Shown here in pieces: positions 56,223 through 64,000 of a stretch of 64,000 bases of DNA (its first letter is position 1; each line of letters starts with the position of its first letter). The DNA comes from Agrilactobacillus composti DSM 18527 = JCM 14202. Its GTDB lineage: Bacteria > Bacillota > Bacilli > Lactobacillales > Lactobacillaceae. Under the pieces are notes generated by a model. It searched no databases. It saw only the letters and a program-made list of their open reading frames with translations, and had not been told where the DNA came from. The position numbers were made by a program, and so were the translations under genes. Location: positions 585-64,584 of the forward strand of contig NZ_AZGA01000054.1 in assembly GCF_001436375.1 (NCBI RefSeq). The letters run 5' to 3'.

Positions 56223-56322
56223 AGTTTGGCTGAATTTTCGCACCCTGTACTAGTACAGGTCAACGCATTTTCTAACTGTTATATCAGCATAAATAACGGT
56301 AGTTTTAATCATTTTCTCATGA

Positions 56323-56328
56323 TATAAT
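56323..56328 (+). promoter_or_regulatory. Extended -10 of the 56354 gene
   Basis: TG-a-TATAAT. Confidence 0.6.
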
Positions 56329-56353
56329 TATTATTAAGAAAGAGGTGAGAAAA

Positions 56354-56743
56354 GTGTCCCGTACCACTCGGTTTTTAAAAATAGCCATTGGTATCTCGTC
56401 TTTAGCCGCTATCCTATTCATTTTTCTACCATCCCTAGACCCAATTGGCAGTAGCGCTAGTCAGTTGTTTAACGAAAATTTCTTCGTTACCTTAAGCTTT
56501 ATGCTTGGTCTGCAACTCATCAACTTACTATTGCTGAGATTCTCCAACAAAGCCGCTAAAATTGCGGGCATCATCATTAACATCCTGCTGGGCTTTGGTG
56601 CTTTGAGTACCTTTGCAGCGTATCTTTTCCTTCGTGGCGCCACTTTTGTAACTTTCGGCATCTTATTGACGACCATCGGTTTTATCGTCGCCTTTGGCCT
56701 AAATGCCTTGATCTCCACCCGGCCGACGCCATCATTTCAATAA
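56354..56743 (+). CDS. Four-helix membrane protein of unknown function
   Basis: 129 aa from GTG 56354 (SD AGAGGTG); an earlier GTG at 56345 overlaps the SD. Four hydrophobic segments (about 10-27, 44-60, 68-88, 93-116). No family recognised. Confidence 0.65.
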   Translation: MSRTTRFLKIAIGISSLAAILFIFLPSLDPIGSSASQLFNENFFVTLSFMLGLQLINLLLLRFSNKAAKIAGIIINILLGFGALSTFAAYLFLRGATFVTFGILLTTIGFIVAFGLNALISTRPTPSFQ

Positions 56744-56789
56744 TTGTACTTAACCAAAGCTCTACATCACCCAGCCCAGCGGGTCCTGA

Positions 56790-56850
56790 TGTCGGGCTTC
56801 TTTATTTGGGCACGATATAACGTCATTCAGAAAATTCCCAAAAGCGAATT
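56790..56850 (-). pseudogene. Decayed 3' end of a second RibD/DHFR-like gene
   Basis: The stretch GGGCTTCTTTATTTGGGCAC...TATAACG.CATTCAG repeats, at roughly 80%, the last codons and the downstream bases of the gene ending at 57415. Together the two copies flank the toxin-antitoxin-like module. Confidence 0.6.
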
Positions 56851-56890
56851 GATTTTTGATTGCTAGAAACAAATCTTAGCCATAGTATGC

Positions 56891-57023
56891 TATAATATGG
56901 CTATACAAAAAGCGCCAGGTTGCATCAACAACCCAGCGCCAATCACAAAGCCGTTTAAGACGGTGACAGATTTTGCGTTAAAAGACCGCTTTAACTCTGC
57001 AAAAGTTATGAAGGCGGTCTTTT
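56891..57023 (+). ncRNA. Antitoxin RNA of the type I toxin-antitoxin-like module (copy C)
   Basis: Extended -10 TG-c-TATAAT (56891-56896), start near 56903. The RNA has a GGTTG-CATCAA-CAACC hairpin, then AAGCCGTTTAAGACGG, and ends at the terminator AAAAGACCGC / GCGGTCTTTT (56980-57023) that it shares head-on with the toxin mRNA. AGCCGTT can pair with GACGGTT in the toxin 5' leader; CAACC can pair with GGTTG there. Confidence 0.6.
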
Positions 57024-57156
57024 ATTTTATCCTTTTTTTGAGTCTTCGCCATGCTTTGATCAGCTGCGTCACTGAATTCAGCAGCTTTGCAACTGCTAAA
57101 TTGAATGCCGTAAATGCACCAATCAAGGCAATGGTTAATAGCCCAAATGTGAACAA
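57022..57156 (-). CDS. Candidate type I toxin peptide, 44 aa
   Basis: TTG 57156 lies 7 bases after AAAGGAGG. The peptide starts MFTFGLLTIALIGAFTAF: one membrane helix of about 20 residues, an amphipathic part, and the strongly basic end IKAWRRLKKRIK. Size, helix and basic tail suit membrane-acting type I toxins, but the sequence does not match Fst/Lpt, TxpA/BsrG or the holin-like families I know. Its stop codon lies in the arm of the shared terminator. The mRNA starts near 57257 and has a 100-nt leader with a GGGTA/TACCC hairpin. Confidence 0.6.
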   Translation of the reverse strand: MFTFGLLTIALIGAFTAFNLAVAKLLNSVTQLIKAWRRLKKRIK

Positions 57157-57263
57157 AATGGCGCCTCCTTTCATCGGAATGCTGGGTACTATGAGCTATA
57201 TACCCATAAGAACCACCCTCTTAATTAGATTTGCCAACCGTCTCTAACTTCTTTGCTGCTGAA

Positions 57264-57269
57264 ATTATA
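57264..57269 (-). promoter_or_regulatory. Toxin-side promoter
   Basis: Minus strand extended -10 TG-g-TATAAT. Confidence 0.65.
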
Positions 57270-57280
57270 CCATATAAGAA

Positions 57281-57318
57281 CCTGTGAGCCTAGAGTATCA
57301 ATGGTTTACAGGCTTTTT
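57281..57318 (+). terminator. Outer antitoxin-strand terminator
   Basis: CCTGTGAGCC and GGTTTACAGG (10 bp with two G-U in RNA) followed by CTTTTTG. It lies beyond the toxin promoter, so long antisense reads across the whole toxin gene would stop here. Confidence 0.65.
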
Positions 57319-57365
57319 GATTGCATTACGAATTCATCTGTATCATCTCAATAAATTACCCATCC

Positions 57366-57412
57366 AAAAAGCCCCTTGCCAGCAACCTATCCATGCTGTT
57401 GGCAAGGGGCTT
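57366..57412. terminator. Terminator of the RibD-like gene
   Basis: AAGCCCCTTGCCA / TGGCAAGGGGCTT, 13 bp, A/T flanks on both sides. Confidence 0.85.
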
Positions 57413-57414
57413 CT

Positions 57415-57939
57415 TTATTTGGGCACTGTATAACGCAATTCAGCGAATTCCCCAAAACGGCTCACCGCCGTTAGTTTTAGCCGCTGTTGGTAGCTGGTAT
57501 CCTGGAACAACGGGATACCTTGGCCCAACAGGACTGGGGCGATTTGAATGATCCACTGGTCCACCAAATTGGCTTGGGTGGCGACTTTAAGCAATTGTCC
57601 GCCGCCCACCAACCAAATCGCCTCAGATCGAGTGGCTTTTAGCTGGGTGAGAAATACCGCCGGATCGTCATGAATGACTTTAGCATCGGGCAATTGCAGC
57701 TTCGGTTGCCGGGAAAAGACATAGTTTTCCTTATCGGGATAGAGCAGGTCATCTTTGAGATAATACTTGCTGGCTTCATAGGTCCGACGCCCCATGGCCG
57801 TGATACCAATGGTTTTGTAAAAAGCGGGGTAAGTACTGCCATCCCCTTCTGGCGTGGTCAACAACCAGCTCAAATCATCATCGACCCCCGCCAAATAACC
57901 ATCTAAGCTGATAGCGCCATAAAAAATTAATTGTCCCAT
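57415..57939 (-). CDS. RibD C-terminal/dihydrofolate reductase-like protein
   Basis: 174 aa. FYGAISLDGYLAGVDDDLSWL, AMGRRTYE and IWLVGGGQLLK match the RibD_C/YyaP group of NADPH-dependent reductases. Not expected to be the essential DHFR. Physiological substrate unknown. Confidence 0.85.
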   Translation of the reverse strand: MGQLIFYGAISLDGYLAGVDDDLSWLLTTPEGDGSTYPAFYKTIGITAMGRRTYEASKYYLKDDLLYPDKENYVFSRQPKLQLPDAKVIHDDPAVFLTQLKATRSEAIWLVGGGQLLKVATQANLVDQWIIQIAPVLLGQGIPLFQDTSYQQRLKLTAVSRFGEFAELRYTVPK

Positions 57940-57973
57940 TTAATCATGCCCCCTTATCAAATACCAACTAGGC

Positions 57974-58450
57974 TCAAACATCTTTTTTTAAAATCCATAA
58001 AGTCCCAATTTCGCTATCCCGGCGCTGGCCATCATCCCGAAAGCCGGCTTTAAAATACAAAGCCTGGGCCGCGGTATTGTTGGCATTGACTGCCAATATA
58101 ATGCGCTGAATCCCCGGAAAGTGTTGGGCCACATATTGGGGTAGGGCTAACATAGCTTGTAAGGCAATATGCTGGCCCCGGTAGCGGTCATCCACCGACA
58201 ATGCCCGTAACAAAATATCTGTTTCAAAGCGGCCGCCATATAGTTGCGGGCCGTCCTTGACATGGAGACAAAAAAAGCCCACCAGCAAATTGGCCCGGTA
58301 AATCATCATGGGAAAGCGATTGGACTTGCCCGCTGAGCGGGTGATAACCGACGTGGGCCCGCCGGTATAACGCTGATCTTGCAGTTGGTAGGCGGCCACT
58401 TGGGTTTGATTTTCCGAGGTATCCACATAACGTTTAATTGTAACAGCCAT
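57974..58450 (-). CDS. GNAT-family N-acetyltransferase
   Basis: 158 aa. RALSVDDRYRGQHIALQAML resembles the acetyl-CoA loop and VNANNTAAQALYFKAGF is the typical GNAT ending. Acceptor unknown. Confidence 0.85.
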   Translation of the reverse strand: MAVTIKRYVDTSENQTQVAAYQLQDQRYTGGPTSVITRSAGKSNRFPMMIYRANLLVGFFCLHVKDGPQLYGGRFETDILLRALSVDDRYRGQHIALQAMLALPQYVAQHFPGIQRIILAVNANNTAAQALYFKAGFRDDGQRRDSEIGTLWILKKDV

Positions 58451-58490
58451 CCCCGATTCCCCCTTTGTTGTCAGATAGCCTTATTATACC

Positions 58491-58539
58491 AAAAAGCGCC
58501 CTAGTGCAGCCGTTTAGCTGTTCTAGAGCGCTATTTTTA
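58491..58539. terminator. Terminator of the phosphomevalonate kinase gene
   Basis: AAAAAGCGC-CTAG-CAGC / GCTG-CTAG-GCGCTATTTTT long stem with tracts on both sides. Confidence 0.8.
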
Positions 58540-58548
58540 TACTAACGT

Positions 58549-59634
58549 TTAATCAATGGTCATATCCGCCACTTCATGGACTTTTAAATCTAAGGGTTCT
58601 ACCCCCACTAATTGCCATTGGTCGCGGATGGCTTGGGTGTTGACTTGCTGAGAAATGATGGTGATGCCACAATCGCCCCCACCGGCCCCGGAGGTCTTGG
58701 CGGCCCCGCCGCCGGCTTCGGCTAAGTCACACATTTGCTTCAATAACGTGGTTTCAATGGAAACTTCACTTAAAGTACTGAGTTCCTGAAGCAAGCGGCG
58801 ATTGATGGTGATTTGGTGTTGGATTTCGGCCAAATCCCCTGTTTCAAAGCCCTGGATCATGGCGGTGACGCAGGCTTTAGAAGCTTTAAGAAATTGCAAA
58901 TAAGCCTCATGGCGCGTGGCGGTGGCAATGGTGATTTTATCCACCAATTGGGAGGTGGAGGCCGGTGAGCCGGTCCAGCCGATCATCAACTCCAAATCCC
59001 GGGGAGGCTGGAGCATCTGAACATCTAAATCCGGCCACTTCATGTCTAAAAGTTGGCTGAGGGTCGCCACATGGCGTTGGGCCCGCAGCCAGCCATGGTT
59101 GAAGGAGCGATAAGCGATCCACCCCCCATAGACACTGGCGGCAATGTCCCCTAAAGAACCGTTACCTTGGACATCCAGATGGGCAATGGCGGAAAGCTTA
59201 TAAATCTCATCCTTAGATAGAACTAAACCATAGAATTGACACAAAGCCTTGACGGTCCCCACCGTGACGGCGGCGGAACTGCCCAGGCCGTACTTGCGGC
59301 CATCTTCGGAATCTAGTTGGGAATTGATATTTAGTTTGAATAATTTTAATTTTTTACCTTGTTCTAACGCGTATTGTTCCGTGAAACGGATGGCCGAGAG
59401 AATGTAATGGAAGGGATTATCCCGATTATCAAATACCATCTTGTCCCCGTTGCGGCGCCAATACAGTGAGTTTTCCTGATACTGTTTTGATTCAATACTG
59501 CCAATTTCATCACTTTGGGTGATGGAAACTGTCACGAACTGATCAAGGGCCACGATAATTGCGGGCATCCCCGGTTCTACGACCGCATACTCCCCGGCAA
59601 TGTACAGCTTCCCTGGTGCTTTGACCGTTATCAA
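58549..59634 (-). CDS. mvaK2: Phosphomevalonate kinase
   Basis: 361 aa GHMP kinase, TTG start after AAGGA. Starts VKAPGKLYIAGEYAVVEPG, ATP loop GLGSSAAVTVGTV, and KTSGAGGGDCGI near the end. Makes mevalonate diphosphate for isoprenoids. Here it stands alone; the other mevalonate kinases are not adjacent. Confidence 0.93.
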   Translation of the reverse strand: MITVKAPGKLYIAGEYAVVEPGMPAIIVALDQFVTVSITQSDEIGSIESKQYQENSLYWRRNGDKMVFDNRDNPFHYILSAIRFTEQYALEQGKKLKLFKLNINSQLDSEDGRKYGLGSSAAVTVGTVKALCQFYGLVLSKDEIYKLSAIAHLDVQGNGSLGDIAASVYGGWIAYRSFNHGWLRAQRHVATLSQLLDMKWPDLDVQMLQPPRDLELMIGWTGSPASTSQLVDKITIATATRHEAYLQFLKASKACVTAMIQGFETGDLAEIQHQITINRRLLQELSTLSEVSIETTLLKQMCDLAEAGGGAAKTSGAGGGDCGITIISQQVNTQAIRDQWQLVGVEPLDLKVHEVADMTID

Positions 59635-59819
59635 ACAAATTCCTTCTTCTATAAATAATCGTTACAATTTATTTTACCACAACTCATCATAGCAATAATC
59701 CTTAACTGGTTGCAACTACTTCATGGTTATACCATTAAAAGGCCTCAAAATGGTCTTATATGACAAATCTGTTAGCTGAGGCGGCCTCTTATAATGAATA
59801 TTTATAATGACTACCCTGT

Positions 59820-59849
59820 TTGACTATATTTTTTATAAGGTTCTATACT
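59820..59849 (+). promoter_or_regulatory. Promoter of mleS-mleP
   Basis: TTGACT (59820-59825), 18-bp spacer, TATACT (59844-59849). A GGCCTC...GAGG hairpin-like repeat lies upstream (about 59740-59788). No LysR-type mleR gene is adjacent. Confidence 0.65.
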
Positions 59850-59893
59850 GACACCATCAACAAAAAAGTTAGTCTTCGAAGGGAGCACATATT

Positions 59894-61516
59894 ATGCAAG
59901 CAAGAGAAATATTAAATAACCCATTTTTAAATAAAGGCACTGGTTTCACCCAAGCGGAACGAGACGATCTGGGGCTTAATGGCCTGATTCCACCCCGTGT
60001 GCAAACCATTGCTGAACAGGCCCAACAAGTCTATGCCCAATACCAAACCAAGGTCAATGACTTAGAAAAGCGCCTGTTCTTAATGCAAATCTTCAATGAA
60101 AATCGTACCCTATTCTTCTATTTATTCGCCCAACATGTGGCTGAATTCATGCCCATCGTTTATGACCCAACCATCGCTGAGACCATTGAAAACTACAGCC
60201 ATCTGTTCGTGCAAACCCAAGATGCCGTGTATTTATCCGTAGATGATCCTAAAAACATGAAATCCGCCCTACAAAACGGTGCTGACGGTCGGGATATTCG
60301 CCTGATCGTGGTCAGCGATGCGGAAGGTATCTTAGGTATCGGCGACTGGGGTGTTCAAGGTGTGGATATCTCTGTGGGTAAGCTGATGGTTTATACCGCC
60401 GCCGCTGGCCTGGACCCCCGCCAAGTCCTACCTGTGGTCATTGATGCCGGCACTAACCGCCAAAGCCTATTAGATGATCCCATGTATCTGGGCAATCGGC
60501 ATCAACGGACCCGGGGGGCTCAATACGACGATTTCATCGACCAATTCGTTGAAGTCGTTGAAGACCTGTTCCCTAAAGTCTACTTGCATTGGGAAGACTT
60601 TGGCCGCAGCAATGCCGCTAAAATCCTAGACAAATATAAAGACAAGATCACCACCTTCAACGACGACATCCAAGGCACCGGCATCATCGTTTTGGCGGGT
60701 ATTTTAGGGGCCTTGAAGATTTCCGGTGAAAAACTCACCGACCAAAAATACCTCTCCTTTGGGGCTGGCACTGCCGGGGCCGGGATCGTCAAACGCATCT
60801 ATGACGAAATGATCGTCGAAGGCCTGACACCTGAAGAAGCCAAACAGCATTTTTATCTGGTGGACAAGCAAGGCCTATTATTTGAAGATACCCCAGATCT
60901 CACGCCAGAACAAAAACCCTTTGCCAGAAAGCGCAGTGAGTTTGCCAATGCAAACACCTTGACCAATCTGGAAACCGTCATCAAAGCCGTGCACCCCACC
61001 ATTCTAGTGGGGACTTCCACGCAGCATGGTGCCTTCACGGAAGCGGCCATCAAGGCAATGGCTAGCGCCACCAAACGGCCGATCATCTTCCCAATCTCTA
61101 ATCCCACCAAGTTGATTGAAGCCAGTGCGGCTGATTTGATTCAGTGGACGGACGGTCATGCCTTGGTAGCTACAGGGATTCCCAGTGCCCCAGTGGTTTA
61201 CAAAGGGACCACTTACGAAATCGGCCAGGCTAATAACGCCTTGGTTTATCCCGGTTTAGCCTTTGGGACCATTGCCGTATCCGCTAAGTTATTGACCGAC
61301 GATATGATCAGTGCCGCCGCCCATTCTTTAGGGGGCATTGTGGATACCACTAAACCCGGTGCCGCCGTCTTACCACCCGTCAGCAAATTAGACGTGTTCT
61401 CCAGAACCGTTGCCGTAGCCACTGCCAAAGCTGCCGTGGCGGCCAACTTGAATCAAGAACCAATTCAAGACGTGGCTCAAGCGGTGGATGATATGAAATG
61501 GACGCCTAAATACTAA
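59894..61516 (+). CDS. mleS: Malolactic enzyme
   Basis: 540 aa, SD AAGGGAG. Malic-enzyme fold: [48 protein letters not shown], and the NAD loop [11 protein letters not shown]. Converts L-malate to L-lactate and CO2 with bound NAD and Mn, raising pH and proton motive force. Next to its carrier, which favours malolactic over malic enzyme. Confidence 0.95.
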   Translation: MQAREILNNPFLNKGTGFTQAERDDLGLNGLIPPRVQTIAEQAQQVYAQYQTKVNDLEKRLFLMQIFNENRTLFFYLFAQHVAEFMPIVYDPTIAETIENYSHLFVQTQDAVYLSVDDPKNMKSALQNGADGRDIRLIVVSDAEGILGIGDWGVQGVDISVGKLMVYTAAAGLDPRQVLPVVIDAGTNRQSLLDDPMYLGNRHQRTRGAQYDDFIDQFVEVVEDLFPKVYLHWEDFGRSNAAKILDKYKDKITTFNDDIQGTGIIVLAGILGALKISGEKLTDQKYLSFGAGTAGAGIVKRIYDEMIVEGLTPEEAKQHFYLVDKQGLLFEDTPDLTPEQKPFARKRSEFANANTLTNLETVIKAVHPTILVGTSTQHGAFTEAAIKAMASATKRPIIFPISNPTKLIEASAADLIQWTDGHALVATGIPSAPVVYKGTTYEIGQANNALVYPGLAFGTIAVSAKLLTDDMISAAAHSLGGIVDTTKPGAAVLPPVSKLDVFSRTVAVATAKAAVAANLNQEPIQDVAQAVDDMKWTPKY

Positions 61517-61567
61517 GCTTAAGCTACGCGCGTTATTTGGGGTTTCAGGAGGGAGTTAGCACACACC

Positions 61568-62524
61568 ATGAGTGCATTTTTAACCAGTGTTTCCAGCGTT
61601 GTGGAAATCGTTTTGGTAATTGCTTTAGGCTATTATCTCAGACGTACCAAGCGCTTTGACGATAAATTCAAGGGCAGCATTTCATTTTTGATCATGAATG
61701 TGGCCTTACCACTATCCATCTTTGTCCAGGTCTTGACCAACTTGACCCGGGATAAGTTAGCCAGTTTGTCGGGCGGTTTGATCTATGTCTTGATCAGTTT
61801 TGCCACCGGCTATGTGGTGGCCTATCTGTTGATGAAGATCCTCCGGGTCCGCAAGGGTCGCCGGGGCACTTTTATCAACATGTTCGTTAATGCCAATACT
61901 ATTTTTATTGGCCTGCCCCTAAACATGGCCCTATTCGGTCAGGTCAGCCTGCCTTACTTTTTGATTTACTACGTAGCCAATACCGTCTCCACTTGGGCCA
62001 TTGGGGTCTTCTTCATCTCAAATGATGACCCCACCAAAGAAAAGGGCGCCAATAAAGGCAACTTTAACTGGCGTAAATTATTGCCCGCCCCCTTGATTGG
62101 CTTCATCGTGGCTTTGGTTTGGCTGTTGTTAGGCCTGCCGCTGCCAAAAATCATCAACAGCACCTTCTCCATGGTGGGTGGCATTGTCACGCCAATGTCT
62201 TTGATCTACATTGGGATCGTGTTAGCTGATGCCGGCTTGAAGTCCATTCACTTTGACCGGGATACCATCTTCGCTTTGCTAGGGCGGTTCGTCATTGCCC
62301 CGGCCATCATGATGGCCATTGTGGCCGTTGCTAAAAGTAGCGGGCAGGTCATGCCCCAGGTAGAATCCAGCACTTTGATCATTCAAGCGGCCACCCCAGG
62401 GTTAGCCGTCTTGCCAATCTTGGTGGGCCAAGCCCACGGGGATGTGGAATATGCCACCAACGTGGTCACCACCAGTACCGTCTTGTTCGTCATTGTCATT
62501 CCAATTTTAATGCAATTGATCTAG
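61568..62524 (+). CDS. mleP: AEC-family malate carrier
   Basis: 318 aa, about ten membrane segments, auxin-efflux-carrier family (PLSIFVQVLTN, NANTIFIGLPLNMALFG, ATPGLAVLPIL). Expected to import malate or exchange malate/lactate. 51 bp after mleS. Confidence 0.92.
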   Translation: MSAFLTSVSSVVEIVLVIALGYYLRRTKRFDDKFKGSISFLIMNVALPLSIFVQVLTNLTRDKLASLSGGLIYVLISFATGYVVAYLLMKILRVRKGRRGTFINMFVNANTIFIGLPLNMALFGQVSLPYFLIYYVANTVSTWAIGVFFISNDDPTKEKGANKGNFNWRKLLPAPLIGFIVALVWLLLGLPLPKIINSTFSMVGGIVTPMSLIYIGIVLADAGLKSIHFDRDTIFALLGRFVIAPAIMMAIVAVAKSSGQVMPQVESSTLIIQAATPGLAVLPILVGQAHGDVEYATNVVTTSTVLFVIVIPILMQLI

Positions 62525-62529
62525 TTAAT

Positions 62530-62575
62530 AAAAGCCGCCGCAGTTCTGGTATTTCAGAATTGCGGCGACTTTTTA
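62530..62575 (+). terminator. Terminator of mleSP
   Basis: AAAAGCCGCCGCA-TTCTG / CAGAA-TGCGGCGACTTTTT. Confidence 0.9.
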
Positions 62576-62713
62576 CTTTATGTAAAAATATAATTATATA
62601 ATAATTAAATATCATGAACTATTGCATATTCGGTATTTAATATTATCATAAAGTTTGTCTTTTTATCATAAATAGCAACTTTACGTATTGAATATTACTG
62701 CGCCATCGCATAA

Positions 62714-62719
62714 TATAAT
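62714..62719 (+). promoter_or_regulatory. -10 of the 62796 gene
   Basis: TATAAT, 77 bp before the start; the region upstream is very A+T rich. Confidence 0.5.
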
Positions 62720-62795
62720 ACATGGCATATGTTCACCACGTCTTTGATCAGGACATCGAACCTAAATATGTTATTTTTGAAAGGAAGTTTCTATT

Positions 62796-63509
62796 ATGAG
62801 TTTAATCGTCACAGTTACATCTGGTAATGGGGCATCTTGTTATGACAGCATCAACGGCAACGTTACCAGCACTTTACCATTTGAAGAACAATACACCACC
62901 TATTCAATCGATGGTGCCGACAAACAAGCAGACAGCAACGGGACTATTTGGTATAACGTTGGGACTGACCAATTTGTCAATGACACAGAAGTATCTGAAT
63001 CTGTTAAAAGCGTGACCCCTAAGGAAGGGACTGTCACTATTACTACAGCCGACAAGGCCGTCCTGCAACATTCCGTTAATGGTCGGACCATTGACGGCCG
63101 TGACCCTCTTGAAGTTGGGTCTCAATGGCATTACACCGAAGTCGCTGTAGATGCTTGGGATCAAAACAACTATGACCTTGGTGATAACCAATGGGTCCAA
63201 GGTGCTTATACTGATGATCCAGAAAATAATACCGGAACACGAGTAAAAGTGTCTTTCTATGATCCAGCCGTTCTTGGTTCAGACATGGGTTATTCAGGCG
63301 TAGCAACCAACAATGCTGTATTCCCTAAAGGTACTAAATTAAAAATCGTCCTTGACGATGCTTTAAATGACGGTACAACAACTTTGGAACGTACGGTTAA
63401 TGATACGGGTACATTCGTTCAAACAAATCCCAATCAAATCGATATCGCTTTACCAGAAGCGGATATCCCATCATATGGCATCACAAACGCAACTGTTTAT
63501 GTAGAGTAA
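62796..63509 (+). CDS. Two SLAP/SH3-like repeats plus 3D (double-psi barrel) domain, no signal peptide
   Basis: 237 aa, SD GAAAGGAAG. Repeat 1 (about 4-68) and repeat 2 (about 76-142) share the ...W(Y/H)...dqFV/nqWV pattern of SLAP-like cell-wall modules. The C-terminal part (about 148-236) runs VSFYDPAVLGSDMGYSGVA, FPKGTKLKIVL, TVNDTG, IDIALPEADIPSYG, the 3D/MltA-like barrel. Such domains act outside the cell, yet this ORF begins directly with MSLIVTVTSG and has no Sec signal; no in-frame signal is found upstream. Confidence 0.75.
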   Translation: MSLIVTVTSGNGASCYDSINGNVTSTLPFEEQYTTYSIDGADKQADSNGTIWYNVGTDQFVNDTEVSESVKSVTPKEGTVTITTADKAVLQHSVNGRTIDGRDPLEVGSQWHYTEVAVDAWDQNNYDLGDNQWVQGAYTDDPENNTGTRVKVSFYDPAVLGSDMGYSGVATNNAVFPKGTKLKIVLDDALNDGTTTLERTVNDTGTFVQTNPNQIDIALPEADIPSYGITNATVYVE

Positions 63510-63586
63510 TCGTCAGGTAATCCTCCTAAAATAAACTTTGATGAAACTACTAAAATTCCCCCTCCTTGTTAATTTATAAAAAATTG

Positions 63587-63617
63587 GCCCTACTCTTTTG
63601 CTGAGTAGGGCTGTTTT
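63587..63617 (+). terminator. Terminator
   Basis: GCCCTACTC / GAGTAGGGC then TGTTTT. Confidence 0.8.
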
Positions 63618-63831
63618 AATTGATTTTACTATATTTAGAGCAAGTATTTCCATAGATGGAATGATAATTATATTATATATTATATTTTTCTGTTTTTTCT
63701 TTTCATCAAACGTGAATTTAAAATTTACAATACGTCTATTTTTAAAAATTTACTAAAATTATGAGCAGATTTATAAGAATGTGATATGCTAAAAGAATAT
63801 TAGAAATGGTTCTAATTTAAGGAGGAAATTT

Positions 63832-64000
63832 ATGTTAAAGACTAAGTTTAGGTATGTCGGCATAACGTTCAGCTTATTAATCACCACTTGCATACTGGCA
63901 TTTTCGGGCTATCTCAGTAACGTTGTAAAGGCTGATTCGGCAACAGCAGATGGTTATGCCATCACTGATACCCAAGGAACATTTGCGAGTGGTAAACAAG
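63832..64000 (+). CDS. Secreted protein (5' part)
   Basis: ATG 63832 after AAGGAGGAAA. MLKTKFRYVGITFSLLITTCILAFSGYLSNVVKADS is a Sec signal with cleavage likely after VKA. The mature part runs off the right edge, so no family can be given. Likely a further surface protein beside the SLAP/3D gene. Confidence 0.7.
   Translation, partial: MLKTKFRYVGITFSLLITTCILAFSGYLSNVVKADSATADGYAITDTQGTFASGKQ

Noticed and set aside
58475-58540. ATACCAAAAAGCGCC resembling the antitoxin start
   Set aside because: It is part of a long symmetric terminator stem and lacks the GGTTG/CAACC hairpin.
1-64000. CRISPR arrays, tRNA, rRNA, prophage
   Set aside because: No regularly spaced repeats, tRNA-like cloverleafs, rRNA stretches or phage gene blocks were seen.

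Overview
This window looks like the chromosome of a lactic acid bacterium in the Lactobacillaceae. The signs are malolactic enzyme next to its malate carrier, cydAB without haem synthesis genes, mevalonate-pathway phosphomevalonate kinase, the Firmicutes class III fructose-1,6-bisphosphatase, a Tyr T-box, CcpA-type cre sites, a PurBox, and strong Shine-Dalgarno (SD) sites with frequent TTG starts. The genus cannot be fixed from the sequence alone. Everything here is read by eye; no database search was run.

Layout. 1-0.36 kb: end of an IS3-type element. 0.36-7.5 kb: a DUF4931/GalT-like protein, an HNH-like protein, a macro-domain hydrolase, a class A penicillin-binding protein with an unusual coiled-coil tail plus a membrane partner, and a divergent anchored protein. 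7.5-9.3 kb: aroK and tyrA behind a tyrosine T-box. 9.4-13.6 kb: an iron/cobalamin-type ABC operon with a DUF364 protein and an NTPase, whose binding-protein gene is frameshifted. 14.3-17.4 kb: small proteins and a drug efflux pump. 17.5-24.3 kb: an operon for an amino-acid ABC transporter plus four enzymes, preceded by what looks like a ribosome-controlled attenuator whose 40-residue leader peptide is packed with Met and Cys. 24.6-33 kb: esterase, citrate synthase, cytochrome bd oxidase, TetR/flavodoxin pair and an ABC exporter. 33.1-37.8 kb: aroA-aroC and fbp. 37.9-42.7 kb: a regulator/efflux pair and two tandem paralogous membrane proteins. 42.8-54.3 kb: the complete purEKCSQLFMNHD operon, making IMP from PRPP, with a PurBox at about -76. 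54.5-59.6 kb: VanZ-like protein, YhaM nuclease, small proteins, RibD-like reductase, acetyltransferase, phosphomevalonate kinase. 59.9-62.5 kb: mleS-mleP. 62.8 kb to the end: surface-type proteins.

Two things stand out. First, 24024-24307 reads as a classical peptide-leader attenuator: promoter, SD, leader ORF with 9 Met/Cys codons in 13, mutually exclusive hairpins, and a terminator, in front of a transport/metabolism operon that includes a thiol-methyltransferase-like protein. Second, there is a small family of paired convergent RNAs that looks like a type I toxin-antitoxin system. A full copy at about 56.88-57.32 kb encodes a 44-residue hydrophobic/cationic peptide, a copy at 24.34-24.58 kb has lost the peptide ORF, and a third locus at 56.09-56.22 kb keeps only the antitoxin-like RNA.
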